Shown: piece after piece, positions 16,101 to 24,646 of the stretch
Layout: each line of letters begins with the position of its first letter
Numbering within the stretch: position 1 is the stretch's first letter
From: DAOUJW01 sp034422115
GTDB taxonomy: Bacteria; Chloroflexota; Dehalococcoidia; Lucifugimonadales; UBA2985
Length of the DNA stretch: 64,000 nt
Direction of reading: 5' to 3'
Assembly: GCA_034422115.1 (NCBI GenBank)
Contig: DAOUJW010000022.1
Span: forward strand, 1-64,000
Position numbers and translations under genes: made by a program
The notes under the pieces: generated by a model
Database searches by the model: none
Seen by the model: only the letters and a program-made list of their open reading frames with translations
Told to the model about the DNA's origin: nothing

Positions 16101-17708
16101 GACGAGTACATTGGCTGGATACGCCATACCACCCCCGGCGTGGAGCTGATTTCGCCGCCGCCTCACCACGACATCTACTCCATTGAGGACCTGGCGCAGC
16201 TCATCCATGACCTGAAGAACGTCAACCCCACTGCCAGGGTACACGTGAAGCTGGTGGCGGAGGTTGGCGTGGGCATCATTGCGGCGGGCGTCTCCAAGGG
16301 ACACGGCGACGTGGTGCTGATAAGCGGCGACAGCGGCGGCACCGGCGCATCGCCGGAGTCCTCCATCAAGCACGCCGGCCTCCCTTGGGAGCTTGGCCTT
16401 GCGGAGACCCACCAGGTGCTGCTGATGAACGACCTCCGAGGCCGCATCGTGGTGCAGACGGACGGCCAGATCAAGACGGGCAGGGACGTGGCTATCGCCT
16501 GCCTGCTTGGGGCGGAGGAGTTCGGGTTCTCCACCGCGCCACTGATAACCCTGGGCTGCATCATGCTGCGCAAGTGCCACCTGAACACCTGCTCCGTCGG
16601 CATTGCCACCCAGAACCCGGAGCTTCGCAAGCGGTTCGCGGGCCAGCCGGAGGCGGTGATCAACTACTTCTTCTTTGTGGCGGAGCACCTGCGGGAGATA
16701 ATGGCGGAGATGGGGTTCCGCACGGTCAACGAGATGGTTGGCCGCATGGACAGGCTGGAGCCGGGCAAGGCAATCGACCACTGGAAGGCCAGGGGCCTTG
16801 ACCTCACGCCCATGCTTGAGCTTCCGGACGTGCCGGAGAGCGTCGCCACCTTCTGCAGTCAGACCCAGGACCACGGCCTGGAGCTTGCCCTTGACCACAA
16901 GCTGATTGAGCTTTCCAGAAGGGCGCTTGAGAGTAAGGAGCCTGTTGACATCAAGCTCCCCATCAGCAACTCAAACCGCGTGGTGGGCACCATGCTCAGC
17001 GGCGAAGTCGCCAAGCGCTACGGCGAGGACGGCCTGCCGGACGACACAATCAACATCTCCTTCAAGGGGTCAGCAGGACAGAGCTTCGGCGCGTTCATGG
17101 CCCGGGGCGTCTCCATGACCCTGGAGGGTGACTCCAACGACTACTTTGCCAAGGGCATCTCTGGCGGCCGCATTGCGGTCTTCCCGCCGGAGGGGTCAAC
17201 CTTTGTGCCTGAGGAGAACATCATTGTCGGCAACGTGGTGCTCTACGGCGCAACCGGCGGCAAGGTCTTCATCCGCGGCGTGGCGGGTGAGCGCTTCGCC
17301 GTCCGCAACAGCGGCGCGCACACGGTGGTGGAGGGCGTCGGAGACCACGGCTGCGAGTACATGACGGGCGGGATGGTGGTGGTGCTGGGGCCCACGGGCC
17401 GCAACTTCGCGGCGGGCATGAGCGGCGGATACGCCTACGTCCTGGACGAAGACGGCGGCTTTGAGAGTCGCTGCAACACCGACATGGTGGGCCTGGAGCC
17501 TGTAATCGACGAGGAGGACAGGGCGACCCTGCGCAACCTCATCGAGGAGCACGTCCGCTACACCGATAGCGCGAAGGCCCGCAGAGTCCTGGAGTCTTGG
17601 GAGGCCATGCTGCCCAGGTTCGTCAAGGTGTTCCCCCACGACTACAGGCGGGTCCTGGAGGAGCGGAGACAGAGTGGACTCGCGGTTGGAGCAACGGCCG
17701 GTGGGTAA
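13173..17708 (+). CDS. gltB: Glutamate synthase (NADPH) large subunit
   Basis: 1511 residues. Transfers the amide of glutamine to 2-oxoglutarate. The domains run in order: class II glutamine amidotransferase with catalytic Cys18 in DACGVG after a 17-residue propeptide and the NGEINTLRGN motif (about 1-430); the central domain; the FMN-binding synthase domain (about 830-1200), with GEGGQLPGHKV and a 3Fe-4S cluster at Cys1129, Cys1135 and Cys1140; and the GXGXG right-handed helix domain to the end. Full length for bacterial GltB (about 1500). GAGGAG lies upstream of the start. The gene overlaps gltD by 8 bp, which fits translational coupling of the two subunits. Confidence 0.97.
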   Translation: MAQDKFGLYDPRFERDACGVGLAANISGAKSHEVLKNGLKILVNLAHRGACGCDPATGDGAGALIQIPHAFLSEECAKLGFTLPAPGEYGVGMVFLPPDAERRKACEAIVEKAVADEGQRLLGWRDVPVDDSEIGYIARDSQPRIRQVFVARGNEVKDEPHFERKLYVIRKVIERAVNDLDAESRRHFYIPSLYSNRIVYKGLLMGTQLEGFYTDLTDPRVVSAFAMVHARFSTNTLGSWRLAHPYRLICHNGEINTLRGNINWMTAREAMFSSPDFGDDMSKLFPITTPGASDTAIFDNALELLLATGRSLPHALMMMIPEATGEHVEIDQVKRDFYEYHSSFMEPWDGPALIAATDGHRIGVVLDRNGLRPCRYLVTTDDLLVMASETGVLEVPPEKIRFKERIRPGRMFLLDTDEARIIGDAELKASLSTRKPYGQWLADNRVTLDMLPEPARVEKPDMDTLIKRQRAFGYTNEDLNILMEPMAVNGQEPVGSMGNDTPLAVLSDRPNLLFNYFKQLFAQVSNPPLDAIREELVTSLEAFIGSEQNLFEETPEHCHQLRLQQPVLTNAELEKVRNISYGNIRATTCSTLFDTQAGPGSLEKAVDDICRQASEAVKKGVSIIVLSDRGVDARYAPIPSLLATSAVHHHLIREGTRGKVGLVVESGEPREVMHFALLIGYGAGAVNPYLAFETLHDLSQRGILPDSVDAYTAEKNYIKAINKGVLKVMSKMGISTIHSYRGAQIFEAVGLNQELIDRYFTWTPSRIEGIGLDAIEQEAKQRHGFSYANGRVTSELDLDEGGQYLWRRNGEYHMYNPESISLLQESTGSNDYDTYKRFAALIDERERQLSTLRGLLDFKTLDEPIPIDEVEPAEEIVKRFATGAISLGAISREAHETLAIATNRIGAKSNTGEGGEDYRRFTPDANGDSRNSAMKQVASGRFGVTTNYLVNADDLQIKMAQGSKPGEGGQLPGHKVDEYIGWIRHTTPGVELISPPPHHDIYSIEDLAQLIHDLKNVNPTARVHVKLVAEVGVGIIAAGVSKGHGDVVLISGDSGGTGASPESSIKHAGLPWELGLAETHQVLLMNDLRGRIVVQTDGQIKTGRDVAIACLLGAEEFGFSTAPLITLGCIMLRKCHLNTCSVGIATQNPELRKRFAGQPEAVINYFFFVAEHLREIMAEMGFRTVNEMVGRMDRLEPGKAIDHWKARGLDLTPMLELPDVPESVATFCSQTQDHGLELALDHKLIELSRRALESKEPVDIKLPISNSNRVVGTMLSGEVAKRYGEDGLPDDTINISFKGSAGQSFGAFMARGVSMTLEGDSNDYFAKGISGGRIAVFPPEGSTFVPEENIIVGNVVLYGATGGKVFIRGVAGERFAVRNSGAHTVVEGVGDHGCEYMTGGMVVVLGPTGRNFAAGMSGGYAYVLDEDGGFESRCNTDMVGLEPVIDEEDRATLRNLIEEHVRYTDSAKARRVLESWEAMLPRFVKVFPHDYRRVLEERRQSGLAVGATAGG

Positions 17709-19152
17709 ACCGACCGGATTCATGGAGTTCGCGCGGAAGCCTCCACCACGGCGCTCCGTTCAGGACCGCTTGAAGGACTCCCGCGAGTTCTATCTGGAGT
17801 GGTCGGAGCAGGACGCCCGGGACCAGGGCGCGCGCTGCATGAACTGCGCCGTCCCCTTCTGCCACACGGGGTGCCCCCTGGGCAACCTCATCCCTGAGTG
17901 GAACGACCTTGTCTACAAGGGCGAGTGGCAGAGCGCGCTGGCGAAGCTCCACGCCACCAACAACTTCCCTGAGTTCACCGGGCGCATCTGCCCAGCCCCC
18001 TGCGAGCCGGCCTGCGTCCTCTCCATCAACGAGGACCCCGTAACCATCGAGTACATTGAGAAGGCCATTGCCGACCGCGGCTTCCAAGAGGGGTGGATTA
18101 CGCCCCAGCCTCCGGCGCACCGCACGGGCAAGCGGGTGGCGGTCGTCGGCTCAGGGCCGGCTGGCATGGCCGTTGCCCAGCAACTCAACCGCGCCGGCCA
18201 CCTGGTCACCCTGTTCGAGCGTGACGAGTACATCGGCGGGATGCTGCGGCTGGGCATCCCCGACTTCAAGATGGAGAAGCACGTCGTCCAGCGCCGTGTG
18301 GACATCATGTCGGAGGAGGGCGTAGTCTTCCAGGCGGGCGTGAACGTGGGGTACGATATCACCGCCGCCGACCTGAAGCGGGACTTCGACGCCGTATGCC
18401 TCACCATCGGCGCATGCGAGGCCAGGGAGCTTCCCGTGCCGGGCCGCGACCTGGACGGCGTTCACCTGGCTATGGACTACCTTACACAGCAGAACCGCCG
18501 CATTGCCGGCCAGTCCATCAACCCACAGGACGTCATCACCGCCGAGGGCAAGCGGGTAATCATCCTTGGAGGCGGCGACACGGGCGCAGACTGCCTAGGC
18601 ACGGCCCATCGACAGGGCGCGGAGGTGGTCTACCAGCTTGAGCTTCTCCCGGAGCCGCCGGAGCACCGACGTGCCAACAACCCCTGGCCCCAGTGGCCCG
18701 TCATCCTCAGGACCTCCGCCGCCCACGAGGAGGGCGGCATCCGCGACTACAACGTCCTGACCAAGAGCTTCTCAGGCCGCAACGGCAAGGTGGAGGAGCT
18801 CAACGCCGTCCGCGTGGACTGGGGCCCGCCCGACGCCTCAGGCCGCCCGGCCATGCGCGAGGTTGAGGGCAGCGAGTTCTCCATCGGCGTTGACCTGGTG
18901 CTGCTGGCGATGGGGTTCATCCACCCGGAGCACCCGGGCATTGTGACCGACCTGGGCCTGGAGCTTGACGGCCGGGGCAACATTGCCACCAACACCGACC
19001 GCATGGCCAGCGTGCCCGGCGTCTTCGCCGCCGGCGACTCCGTCCGCGGCGCTTCTCTTGTGGTGTGGGCCATAGCCGAAGGCCGACAGGCGGCCCACGG
19101 CATAGACAAGTACCTCATGGGCCACACCAGCCTCCCCAGCGTACGGGTGTAG
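17701..19152 (+). CDS. gltD: Glutamate synthase small subunit
   Basis: 483 residues. Delivers electrons from NAD(P)H through FAD and two 4Fe-4S clusters to GltB. Cysteines 46, 49, 54 and 58 (CMNCAVPFCHTGC) and 97, 101 and 105 form the cluster-binding region. GSGPAGMAVAQQL is the FAD dinucleotide fold and LGGGDTGADCLG the NADPH fold; a C-terminal AAGDSVRGASLVV closes the FAD site. I chose the GTG at 17701, giving the family-typical start MGKPTGFMEF, with GGAG 9 nt upstream; a longer in-frame start exists at 17674. Last gene of the glnA2-gltB-gltD operon. Confidence 0.96.
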   Translation: MGKPTGFMEFARKPPPRRSVQDRLKDSREFYLEWSEQDARDQGARCMNCAVPFCHTGCPLGNLIPEWNDLVYKGEWQSALAKLHATNNFPEFTGRICPAPCEPACVLSINEDPVTIEYIEKAIADRGFQEGWITPQPPAHRTGKRVAVVGSGPAGMAVAQQLNRAGHLVTLFERDEYIGGMLRLGIPDFKMEKHVVQRRVDIMSEEGVVFQAGVNVGYDITAADLKRDFDAVCLTIGACEARELPVPGRDLDGVHLAMDYLTQQNRRIAGQSINPQDVITAEGKRVIILGGGDTGADCLGTAHRQGAEVVYQLELLPEPPEHRRANNPWPQWPVILRTSAAHEEGGIRDYNVLTKSFSGRNGKVEELNAVRVDWGPPDASGRPAMREVEGSEFSIGVDLVLLAMGFIHPEHPGIVTDLGLELDGRGNIATNTDRMASVPGVFAAGDSVRGASLVVWAIAEGRQAAHGIDKYLMGHTSLPSVRV

Positions 19153-19184
19153 GGCGCCGAGCCCTTTCTAAACGCTACAATCAG

Positions 19185-19985
19185 GTGTCATTATTATATC
19201 CTTATCGGGTAAACTTAGTGCTTCTATGTGCTTTTATGTTCTTTGCAGCGCTAGCAACGAGCTGTTCCTCCGCGCCAGCGCCGACATACACGCCGCCAGA
19301 GGAATCCACGCTGGCTCCAACCGCCACTCCCTTGGAGATCTTGAGGAGCGCAGAAGCTGCGACGACGCAGGTGTCGACTTACAGATTCACAATAGACGCC
19401 TTCCAGACGCCACAAGTAGAGGGTGACACCGACTATAAGACTTTTTCGGAATTTACGGTAGTGTCCGGCAAAGGTATGCTCGTCATTTCTCGATTGGATG
19501 GGGGCGGATACCATGAATCCTTACTGCTTGACGGCGTTCAGCACTTCCGCAACGGGCCGGATGAAGCCTGGCAAACTGTTTACTCCGGTTCAAATCCTAG
19601 CGCCATATCGCCACTGGAACCTCAAGGGAATTTGAACTTGTTCAGCGATTTAATTGATGCCAGTGTTTTAGGAGAGGAAGAGGTGAACGGAGTTCCAGCC
19701 ACCAAGATTCGAGGTAACATCAATATGCAATCCAAAGTAGAGAAGATATGGGGGAACCCTGATACTCAGAGCACTGAGTTCAATGCGGGAACAGAAGATC
19801 CCCGAGGCCAATTTCTAGCTGGATCTGAGGAGTTTACGGGTTGGGTCGGAATCAACGATGGTCTACTCTATGCCTATGAGCTTCATGGGGCTTACCCGGC
19901 CTTCGGCGAACTGCTACAATTCGAGTACATGCAACGGGTAGAGTATTTTGACTTTAATGAACCCCTTGTTCTTCCAACGCCGTAA
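19185..19985 (+). CDS. Lipoprotein, LppX/LprG-like or LolA-like fold
   Basis: 266 residues from GTG 19185; GTG 19218 and ATG 19236 are alternatives that would leave a shorter signal peptide. The hydrophobic segment ends LATSC (Cys27 with the first start), followed by a Pro/Thr-rich linker and a domain with LRSAEAATTQVSTYRFTIDA, then strands with GKGMLVISRLDG, EEEVNGVPATKIRG and GLLYAYELHG. This half-barrel pattern is seen in LppX/LprG and LolA-type lipid carriers, so lipid or hydrophobic-ligand binding is possible. The coding sequence is lower in GC than gltBD. Confidence 0.7.
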   Translation: MSLLYPYRVNLVLLCAFMFFAALATSCSSAPAPTYTPPEESTLAPTATPLEILRSAEAATTQVSTYRFTIDAFQTPQVEGDTDYKTFSEFTVVSGKGMLVISRLDGGGYHESLLLDGVQHFRNGPDEAWQTVYSGSNPSAISPLEPQGNLNLFSDLIDASVLGEEEVNGVPATKIRGNINMQSKVEKIWGNPDTQSTEFNAGTEDPRGQFLAGSEEFTGWVGINDGLLYAYELHGAYPAFGELLQFEYMQRVEYFDFNEPLVLPTP

Positions 19986-20122
19986 TCGTTGAAGTCCCTG
20001 CCGTCAGCACAACCTCCACTCCCTACAGCGCCTCTTCCAAGAGGCGGGTTAGCTCCGAGAAGTCCTTGGACACTGCACAGTGATTCTTTGAGTCTGCTAC
20101 ACTAAGACCAATAAGGATCACT

Positions 20123-20362
20123 ATGCACTCAGCCAGAACCCGTCTCCCGTGCCAGCACTGCAATAGCACAGGGATGTGCACACTGGGAGATATGCCAGGT
20201 ACCAGCTGCCGCGTATGTGTGCTTGATGCGCAGCGGCCAAGCCTTGTCGGCAACTTTCTGCGCCTGGTGGGTCTGGGGAGAACCGGAAACAACGAGGCTA
20301 ACGCCAATGACCCTCGGTCGCCTGTGCGCTGTTCTCACTGCCGGGGCATGTGTTCAGTCTAG
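20123..20362 (+). CDS. Small cysteine-rich (zinc-ribbon-like) protein
   Basis: 79 residues with AAGGA 8 nt before ATG 20123. Three Cys clusters are visible: PCQHCNSTGMC near the start, SCRVC in the middle and RCSHCRGMC at the end, i.e. CxxC motifs as in DnaJ-type zinc centres (CxxCxGxG), though the Gly spacing is not exact. No other domain is present. Likely a zinc-binding protein of unknown role. It sits alone between a lipoprotein gene and a repeat; coding capacity is supported mainly by the regular Cys spacing. Confidence 0.5.
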   Translation: MHSARTRLPCQHCNSTGMCTLGDMPGTSCRVCVLDAQRPSLVGNFLRLVGLGRTGNNEANANDPRSPVRCSHCRGMCSV

Positions 20363-20390
20363 CGGCCGATCAACCCGGCGGGAGCAAACC

Positions 20391-20494
20391 CCGCTCGAAT
20401 GGTTCGACAAGCTCACCACGAGCGGGAACGTGGCTGGTCAACCATCCGGTAGGTTCCCGCTCACCCTGAGCCAGTCGAAGGGTATGAGCGGGAA
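20391..20494. repeat. Dispersed inverted repeat, family A copy 2
   Basis: Contains TGGTTCGACAAGCTCACCAC and, reversed, CCCGCTCACCCTGAGCCAGT with CGAAGGGTATGAGCGG. Fills the gap between the Cys-rich gene and the iron-ADH-like gene. Confidence 0.75.
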
Positions 20495-20512
20495 GGCCCA
20501 AGCCCCAACCAC

Positions 20513-21712
20513 CTACCACGCCTCTTGCAGGAACTTCGTCAGCTCCGCCACGTCCGTGATGCGGCGGGAGGCCTCGCCGAAGGACGGCTGGGCAGCATCG
20601 TCACGAGCGATGGCCTCAAGGTCGGCCTCCGGCACGTCCAGGTCTCTTATGCGGGACGCCACGCCAATGGAGCGCAGGAAGCTGTCCACCGCCTGGGTGG
20701 CCTCCTCTGCGGCCTCGGCATCGGAGGAGCCGCTCTTTCTGACGCCCATGAGCTCCGCCAGGCGCGCCTGGCCCTCCAGCGCAACCTCCCGGTTGCGGCG
20801 CATGGCCGTTGTGAGCAGCACCGCGTTGGACGCGCCCTGTCCCACGTGTGAGTAGCGATACCTTATCTGGCGGTCCAGAGTGGTGGCGACGCCCCGTATT
20901 CCCTGGGAGGGCGCATCGGCGGCGCGGTTGGAGATTATCGCCGCCGCTCCAAGCTGGATGCGCGGCTCCGGGTCGTCCGGGCTGGCCACCAGCCTGGGCA
21001 GGTAGTCCAGCGAAAGCTCCAGAGCCTGCCGTAAGTCGGCGTATGCAAAGGGGTTGAGGTTCGGCGACTGCAAGCCGCCCACGACGGCGGTGAAGGTGTT
21101 GGCGGCCGTGTCCAGGAACAGGGGCAGCGGCGCAGTGAGCAGCGCCTCGCCGTCAAGGATGATGCAGGCAGGCCGCGCCTTGGGGTCGAAAAGCTCCAGG
21201 CGGTAGGGCGGCTTGTCGTCCATGACGGCGGCCCCTCCGCGGTTCGCGCCGTTGGTGGGGGTGGTGAGCACCAGGATGTTGGGGACCTTGGGTTCAAGGA
21301 GCCGAGGGCTGACCGGCGGCTGTCCCGGCGGGTACTTGGTGCAAAGCTCCTGGGGCGTCCCGTTCTCCGCCATGAGGATGGTTATGGCCCGGGCCGTGAC
21401 CACCGCGCTGCCCCCGCCCACCGAGACAATCATGTCAGCCTGCACGTCCCTGGCGGCCTCAACCCCGGCCATGACCAGGGGAATGGGCGACTCCCGCTTT
21501 GCGCCGTCGTAGGAGCCGGCGTAGAGGTCGCCCAGCGCCTCGCGGGTGCGCTCCAGCAGGTTGGTGGCGCGGGCCACGGTCTCGCTGCACACCACAAAGG
21601 CCCGCTTTGCCTCCAGCCTCTGCGCCTCCCTGTACAGGTTGGACAGCGCGTCCACGCCGGCGTAGAGCCGGGCCGACGGGCTGAGGTATCGAAAGGACGC
21701 TGTCAGGTCCAT
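20513..21712 (-). CDS. Iron-containing alcohol dehydrogenase family protein lacking metal ligands
   Basis: 399 residues; start at 21712 after AAGGAG (the longer ORF runs into a repeat). The fold matches maleylacetate reductase/Fe-ADH proteins: dinucleotide-binding SVGGGS (97-102), VLTTPTNGANRGG for the nicotinamide site, then the all-helical metal domain. The four metal ligands of the family appear replaced: the D..H pair of GxDAxxHAxE reads ANTFTAVV (Asn205, Ala209), the third His position is Thr, and the HG of PHGxANA is GQGASNA (Gln292). The Asp of GGGSxxD is Thr106. It may be a metal-independent or non-redox family member. Downstream of two CoA-transferase genes on the same strand. Confidence 0.8.
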   Translation of the reverse strand: MDLTASFRYLSPSARLYAGVDALSNLYREAQRLEAKRAFVVCSETVARATNLLERTREALGDLYAGSYDGAKRESPIPLVMAGVEAARDVQADMIVSVGGGSAVVTARAITILMAENGTPQELCTKYPPGQPPVSPRLLEPKVPNILVLTTPTNGANRGGAAVMDDKPPYRLELFDPKARPACIILDGEALLTAPLPLFLDTAANTFTAVVGGLQSPNLNPFAYADLRQALELSLDYLPRLVASPDDPEPRIQLGAAAIISNRAADAPSQGIRGVATTLDRQIRYRYSHVGQGASNAVLLTTAMRRNREVALEGQARLAELMGVRKSGSSDAEAAEEATQAVDSFLRSIGVASRIRDLDVPEADLEAIARDDAAQPSFGEASRRITDVAELTKFLQEAW

Positions 21713-21732
21713 GGCTGTTCTCCTTCTATCTT

Positions 21733-21815
21733 GCCCCCATCCCAGCCTTCCCCCGCCTGCGGGGGAAGGGGCGTTTATCTCCCCCTTGAGAGGGAGAGTT
21801 AGAGAGGGGGTGTGC
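21733..21815. repeat. Dispersed hairpin repeat, family B copy 1
   Basis: CCCCCATCCCAGCCTTCCCC then two C/G-rich hairpins (CCCCCGCCTGCGGGGG; CTCCCCCTTGAGAGGGAG) ending GAGAGGGGGTG. Related copies occur at 23211, 27291 and 55391, always between genes. Confidence 0.75.
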
Positions 21816-21846
21816 TCGGAATACGGTCCTAAATCTAGTGGCAAGC

Positions 21847-23157
21847 CTACGGCACGTCCGGCATCATGTCCATGCCGACGTGCCCCTCCGACTCCAGCCG
21901 GGCGTACTCCTCGTCCGAGACGCCCAGTATCTCTTTGTAGACGTACTCGTTGTGCTCACCAAGGAGTGGAGCGGCCTCCCGCAAGCGGTTGGGGGTCCTG
22001 GACATGGACCAGCCCGGGCCGTGGTACTGGAGAGTCCCAACCTCCTCGTGGTCGAGGGTCTGGTAGAAGCCACGGTCGATCATCTGCGGGTCGTCCAGGA
22101 TCTCCAGGTCGTCCAACACCGGGCCAGACGGCACGCCCGCGCTCTGGAGCGTGTCGAAGACCTCTCTAGGCTCTAGTTGGCTTGTCCAGTCGTTGATGAT
22201 GGCGTCCAGGTCGTCCTGGTTGTTCCAGCGAGAGGCGGCGTCGGCGAAGCGCGGATCGGCCACAAGCTCAGGTCTGCCCATCGCTTCGCAAAGGCTATGC
22301 CACTCCCGGTCACTGCCAACCGCAATCGTCGCCCACTTCTCCTCGCCCTTGCACCTGTAAGCGCCGTGGGGCGCCATGTGGTAGTCACGGTTGCCGATGG
22401 TGCCGCGCACCCGCCCGTTCATCGTGTAGTCCATGATGGGGTCAGCCATGACGGGAATGAAGTTCTCTGACAGGCACATCTCAACCATCTGCCCCTTGCC
22501 CGTGCGGTCGCGATACCAGAGGGCCGACAGCACGGCGAAGGCGGCCGACGCGCCCGCGGCGGCATCCGCGGCGACTGTGTCCCCGCGCATGGAGGGATCG
22601 ACGTCCGGGTAGCCCTTGATGTGGTGGTGGCCGACCACGCCATCGACGTGCAGCCCCAGGCAGCGGTAGTTGGCGTAAGGCCCCGTCAGCCCGAAGGCCG
22701 GCATTCGTATCATAACGATGTCCGGTTTCAGCTCCGTGAGCCACTCGTAGCTTATGCCCAGCCTGTCCACGGTCTCAGGCACGTTGTTCTCGATGAACAC
22801 GTCCGCCGTCTTGACCAGCTCGCCCAGAATCTCCCTACCCTCCGGCCTGAGCAGGTCCACAGTCATGCTCTTCCTGCTCCTGAGAGTGGCGGTGAACTGG
22901 GTGTACCTGTTCCAGGGCCGCGGGCCTGCCTCCCAGTTGGGGAAGACCATGCCCGGCGCGTTGGAGGCCCTGGCCTGGTCGACCAGCGTCTGGGAGACTT
23001 TGGCGTACTGGCCGCGCGTCCCGGGCCTCATGGTCTGGAGGTTCTCCAGCCGGATGACCTCCGCTCCCCAGTCGCCCAGGAACTGGGTGGAGTAGGGCCC
23101 GGCGGCTATCTGCGTCAGCTCGATGATGCGTATGCCCTCAAGGGGAAGCTCTGCCAT
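21847..23157 (-). CDS. CaiB/BaiF family CoA-transferase
   Basis: 436 residues. Class III CoA-transferase that moves CoA between carboxylic acids. The N-terminal signature GIRIIELTQIAAGPYSTQFL with GDWGAEVIRLE, the FIENNVPETVDRLGISYEWL stretch, and FGLTGPYANY are family landmarks. The C-terminal half has GRPELVADPRFADAASR and LLGEHNEYV. AAGGAGG precedes the ATG. It lies 130 bp downstream of a second CaiB/BaiF gene; such pairs often form heteromers or serve one acid-activation pathway. Its usual partner acids (carnitine, succinate, oxalate, bile acids) cannot be distinguished here. Confidence 0.92.
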   Translation of the reverse strand: MAELPLEGIRIIELTQIAAGPYSTQFLGDWGAEVIRLENLQTMRPGTRGQYAKVSQTLVDQARASNAPGMVFPNWEAGPRPWNRYTQFTATLRSRKSMTVDLLRPEGREILGELVKTADVFIENNVPETVDRLGISYEWLTELKPDIVMIRMPAFGLTGPYANYRCLGLHVDGVVGHHHIKGYPDVDPSMRGDTVAADAAAGASAAFAVLSALWYRDRTGKGQMVEMCLSENFIPVMADPIMDYTMNGRVRGTIGNRDYHMAPHGAYRCKGEEKWATIAVGSDREWHSLCEAMGRPELVADPRFADAASRWNNQDDLDAIINDWTSQLEPREVFDTLQSAGVPSGPVLDDLEILDDPQMIDRGFYQTLDHEEVGTLQYHGPGWSMSRTPNRLREAAPLLGEHNEYVYKEILGVSDEEYARLESEGHVGMDMMPDVP

Positions 23158-23210
23158 TGCTCCGGCCCTCCTTTACTATGTTGAGGTTTCTGCATAGCGG
23201 CAAAGGAGGA

Positions 23211-23290
23211 CACCCCCCTCTCTGACTCTCCCCCTGAAGGGGGAGAGGGATCCCTTCCACTGCATGCGGGGGAAGGTTAGGATGGGGGCG
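23211..23290. repeat. Dispersed hairpin repeat, family B copy 2
   Basis: Contains CTCCCCCTGAAGGGGGAG and CCACTGCATGCGGGGGAAGG, ending GGATGGGGGC; reversed relative to copy 1. Confidence 0.7.
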
Positions 23291-23313
23291 CAAGTATCTC
23301 ACATCAGACACTC

Positions 23314-24528
23314 TCACACCACCCCCTGACCAGCCAGCCGCGCAAGCTCCTCTGGCGAGTAGCCCAGGGCGTCGCAGAACACCTCCCGGTTGTGCTCCCC
23401 CAGCTGCGGCGCGGGCCTGCGAAGCTGCCACGGCGTCTCCCCCATGATGATGGGCCGCCCCGGGTACTCGTAGCGGCCCGCCACCGGGTGGTCTATCTCC
23501 ACCCACATGCCCCGGTCACGGAAGTGGTCGTCGGCCAGCAGGTCCTCGGAGGTGAAAATTGCGCCGGAGATGATGTGGTGCTCCTGCGCCCTGGCCCACG
23601 CCTCCCGCATGGTGTGCTGCATCGTCCAAGGCAGCATGATGCCCTCGTTGAAGGCCACCACGTTCTCAGGATTGAGTTGAGCCTCCCTTGTGGCGAAGCG
23701 AGGATCGTCCGCAAGCTCCGGCCTGCCCAGCATTGCCAGGGCCTGGGGAAAGCGCGCGCCGCCCGCGCCCATTACGATGTAGCCGTCCTTGCACGGAAAC
23801 GTGCCGGAGGCGATGGTGGAGCCGGGCGTGCGGCGTGGCCGCACCTGGTTGATGAACTGCGCCGAGATGATGTCGGGGGAGCGGCCGTCCCTGCTGTGGG
23901 CCGCGGTCTCAAAGATGGATATGTCCACGTGCTCGCCGCCCCCGCCCCGCCTGCGCCGGGCGAAGAGAGCGGTCATCGTCGCCAGCGCGCCTATCAGACC
24001 GGCCTGGTGCAACACGACGTTTGTGCCGTACTTGACCGGCTCCCGGCCGGGCAGCCCCCTGGAGTGCATGGCTCCGCCCATGCCGTACAGCACCATCTCG
24101 CTGGCCTTGTAGTCGCGGTACGGCCCCGTCTGCCCGAAGTTGGAGATGGACACCACGATCAGCCCGGGGTTGACCTCCGCCAGCGTCTCGTAGGAGAGGC
24201 CGAGGGCCGGCATTACGCGAGGGGCGAAGCTCTCCACCAGCACGTCCACGCCCTTCACAAGCTCCGCCAGGAGCCTCCGGCCCACGGCGGTCTTGAGGTT
24301 GAGGGTCACGCCCCGCTTGTTGATGTTGAGCATCAGGAAGAGGCCGCTCTTCTCCGGGTGTGGAGCGTCGTCGGGGAAGGGGCCCAGCTTGCGGGCGAAG
24401 TCGCCCCCGTCCGGGCGCTCGACCTTTACCACGTCCGCGCCGTAGTCGGCCAGCATCTTGGTGCAGTATGGGCCGGCTATGCCGTGGGTGAGGTCCAGCA
24501 CTCTTATGTCCGACAGCGCCATGTCCAT
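23314..24528 (-). CDS. CaiB/BaiF family CoA-transferase
   Basis: 404 residues from ATG 24528, which has GGAGGT 6 nt upstream. SDIRVLDLTHGIAGPYCTKM, LADYGADVVKVERP, INKRGVTLNLKT and SNFGQTGPYRDY are standard for class III CoA-transferases; the end has LGEHNREVFCDALGYSPEEL. It differs clearly from the 21847 copy, so this is not a recent duplication. Between a DUF35/thiolase-like pair upstream and the other CoA-transferase downstream, it most likely activates the acid substrate of that locus. Confidence 0.92.
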   Translation of the reverse strand: MDMALSDIRVLDLTHGIAGPYCTKMLADYGADVVKVERPDGGDFARKLGPFPDDAPHPEKSGLFLMLNINKRGVTLNLKTAVGRRLLAELVKGVDVLVESFAPRVMPALGLSYETLAEVNPGLIVVSISNFGQTGPYRDYKASEMVLYGMGGAMHSRGLPGREPVKYGTNVVLHQAGLIGALATMTALFARRRRGGGGEHVDISIFETAAHSRDGRSPDIISAQFINQVRPRRTPGSTIASGTFPCKDGYIVMGAGGARFPQALAMLGRPELADDPRFATREAQLNPENVVAFNEGIMLPWTMQHTMREAWARAQEHHIISGAIFTSEDLLADDHFRDRGMWVEIDHPVAGRYEYPGRPIIMGETPWQLRRPAPQLGEHNREVFCDALGYSPEELARLAGQGVV

Positions 24529-24563
24529 AGCGATACCTCCGCCGTCCGGCGGCTGCAAGCACG

Positions 24564-24634
24564 AACCACCCCTGCGGAAGCAGGGGTCTATCCCATTTAC
24601 GCCGGAGTCCTGGATTCCTGCCTCCGCAGGAATG
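24564..24634. repeat. Dispersed hairpin repeat, family C copy 1
   Basis: ACCACCCCTGCGGAAGCAGG followed by a second hairpin GATTCCTGCCTCCGCAGGAA. Similar to 45061. Confidence 0.6.
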
Positions 24635-24646
24635 GTCGCCAGCCTC

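Noticed and set aside
13173..17708. Long ORFs on the opposite strand of gltB (several of 160-310 codons)
   Set aside because: They are shadows of high-GC coding sequence: no ribosome-binding sites, low-complexity Arg/His/Val-rich products, and gltB is unambiguous.
19151..19165. AGGGC-GCCGA-GCCCT hairpin at the gltD stop
   Set aside because: A 5-bp stem followed by only TTCT is too weak to call a terminator in GC-rich DNA.
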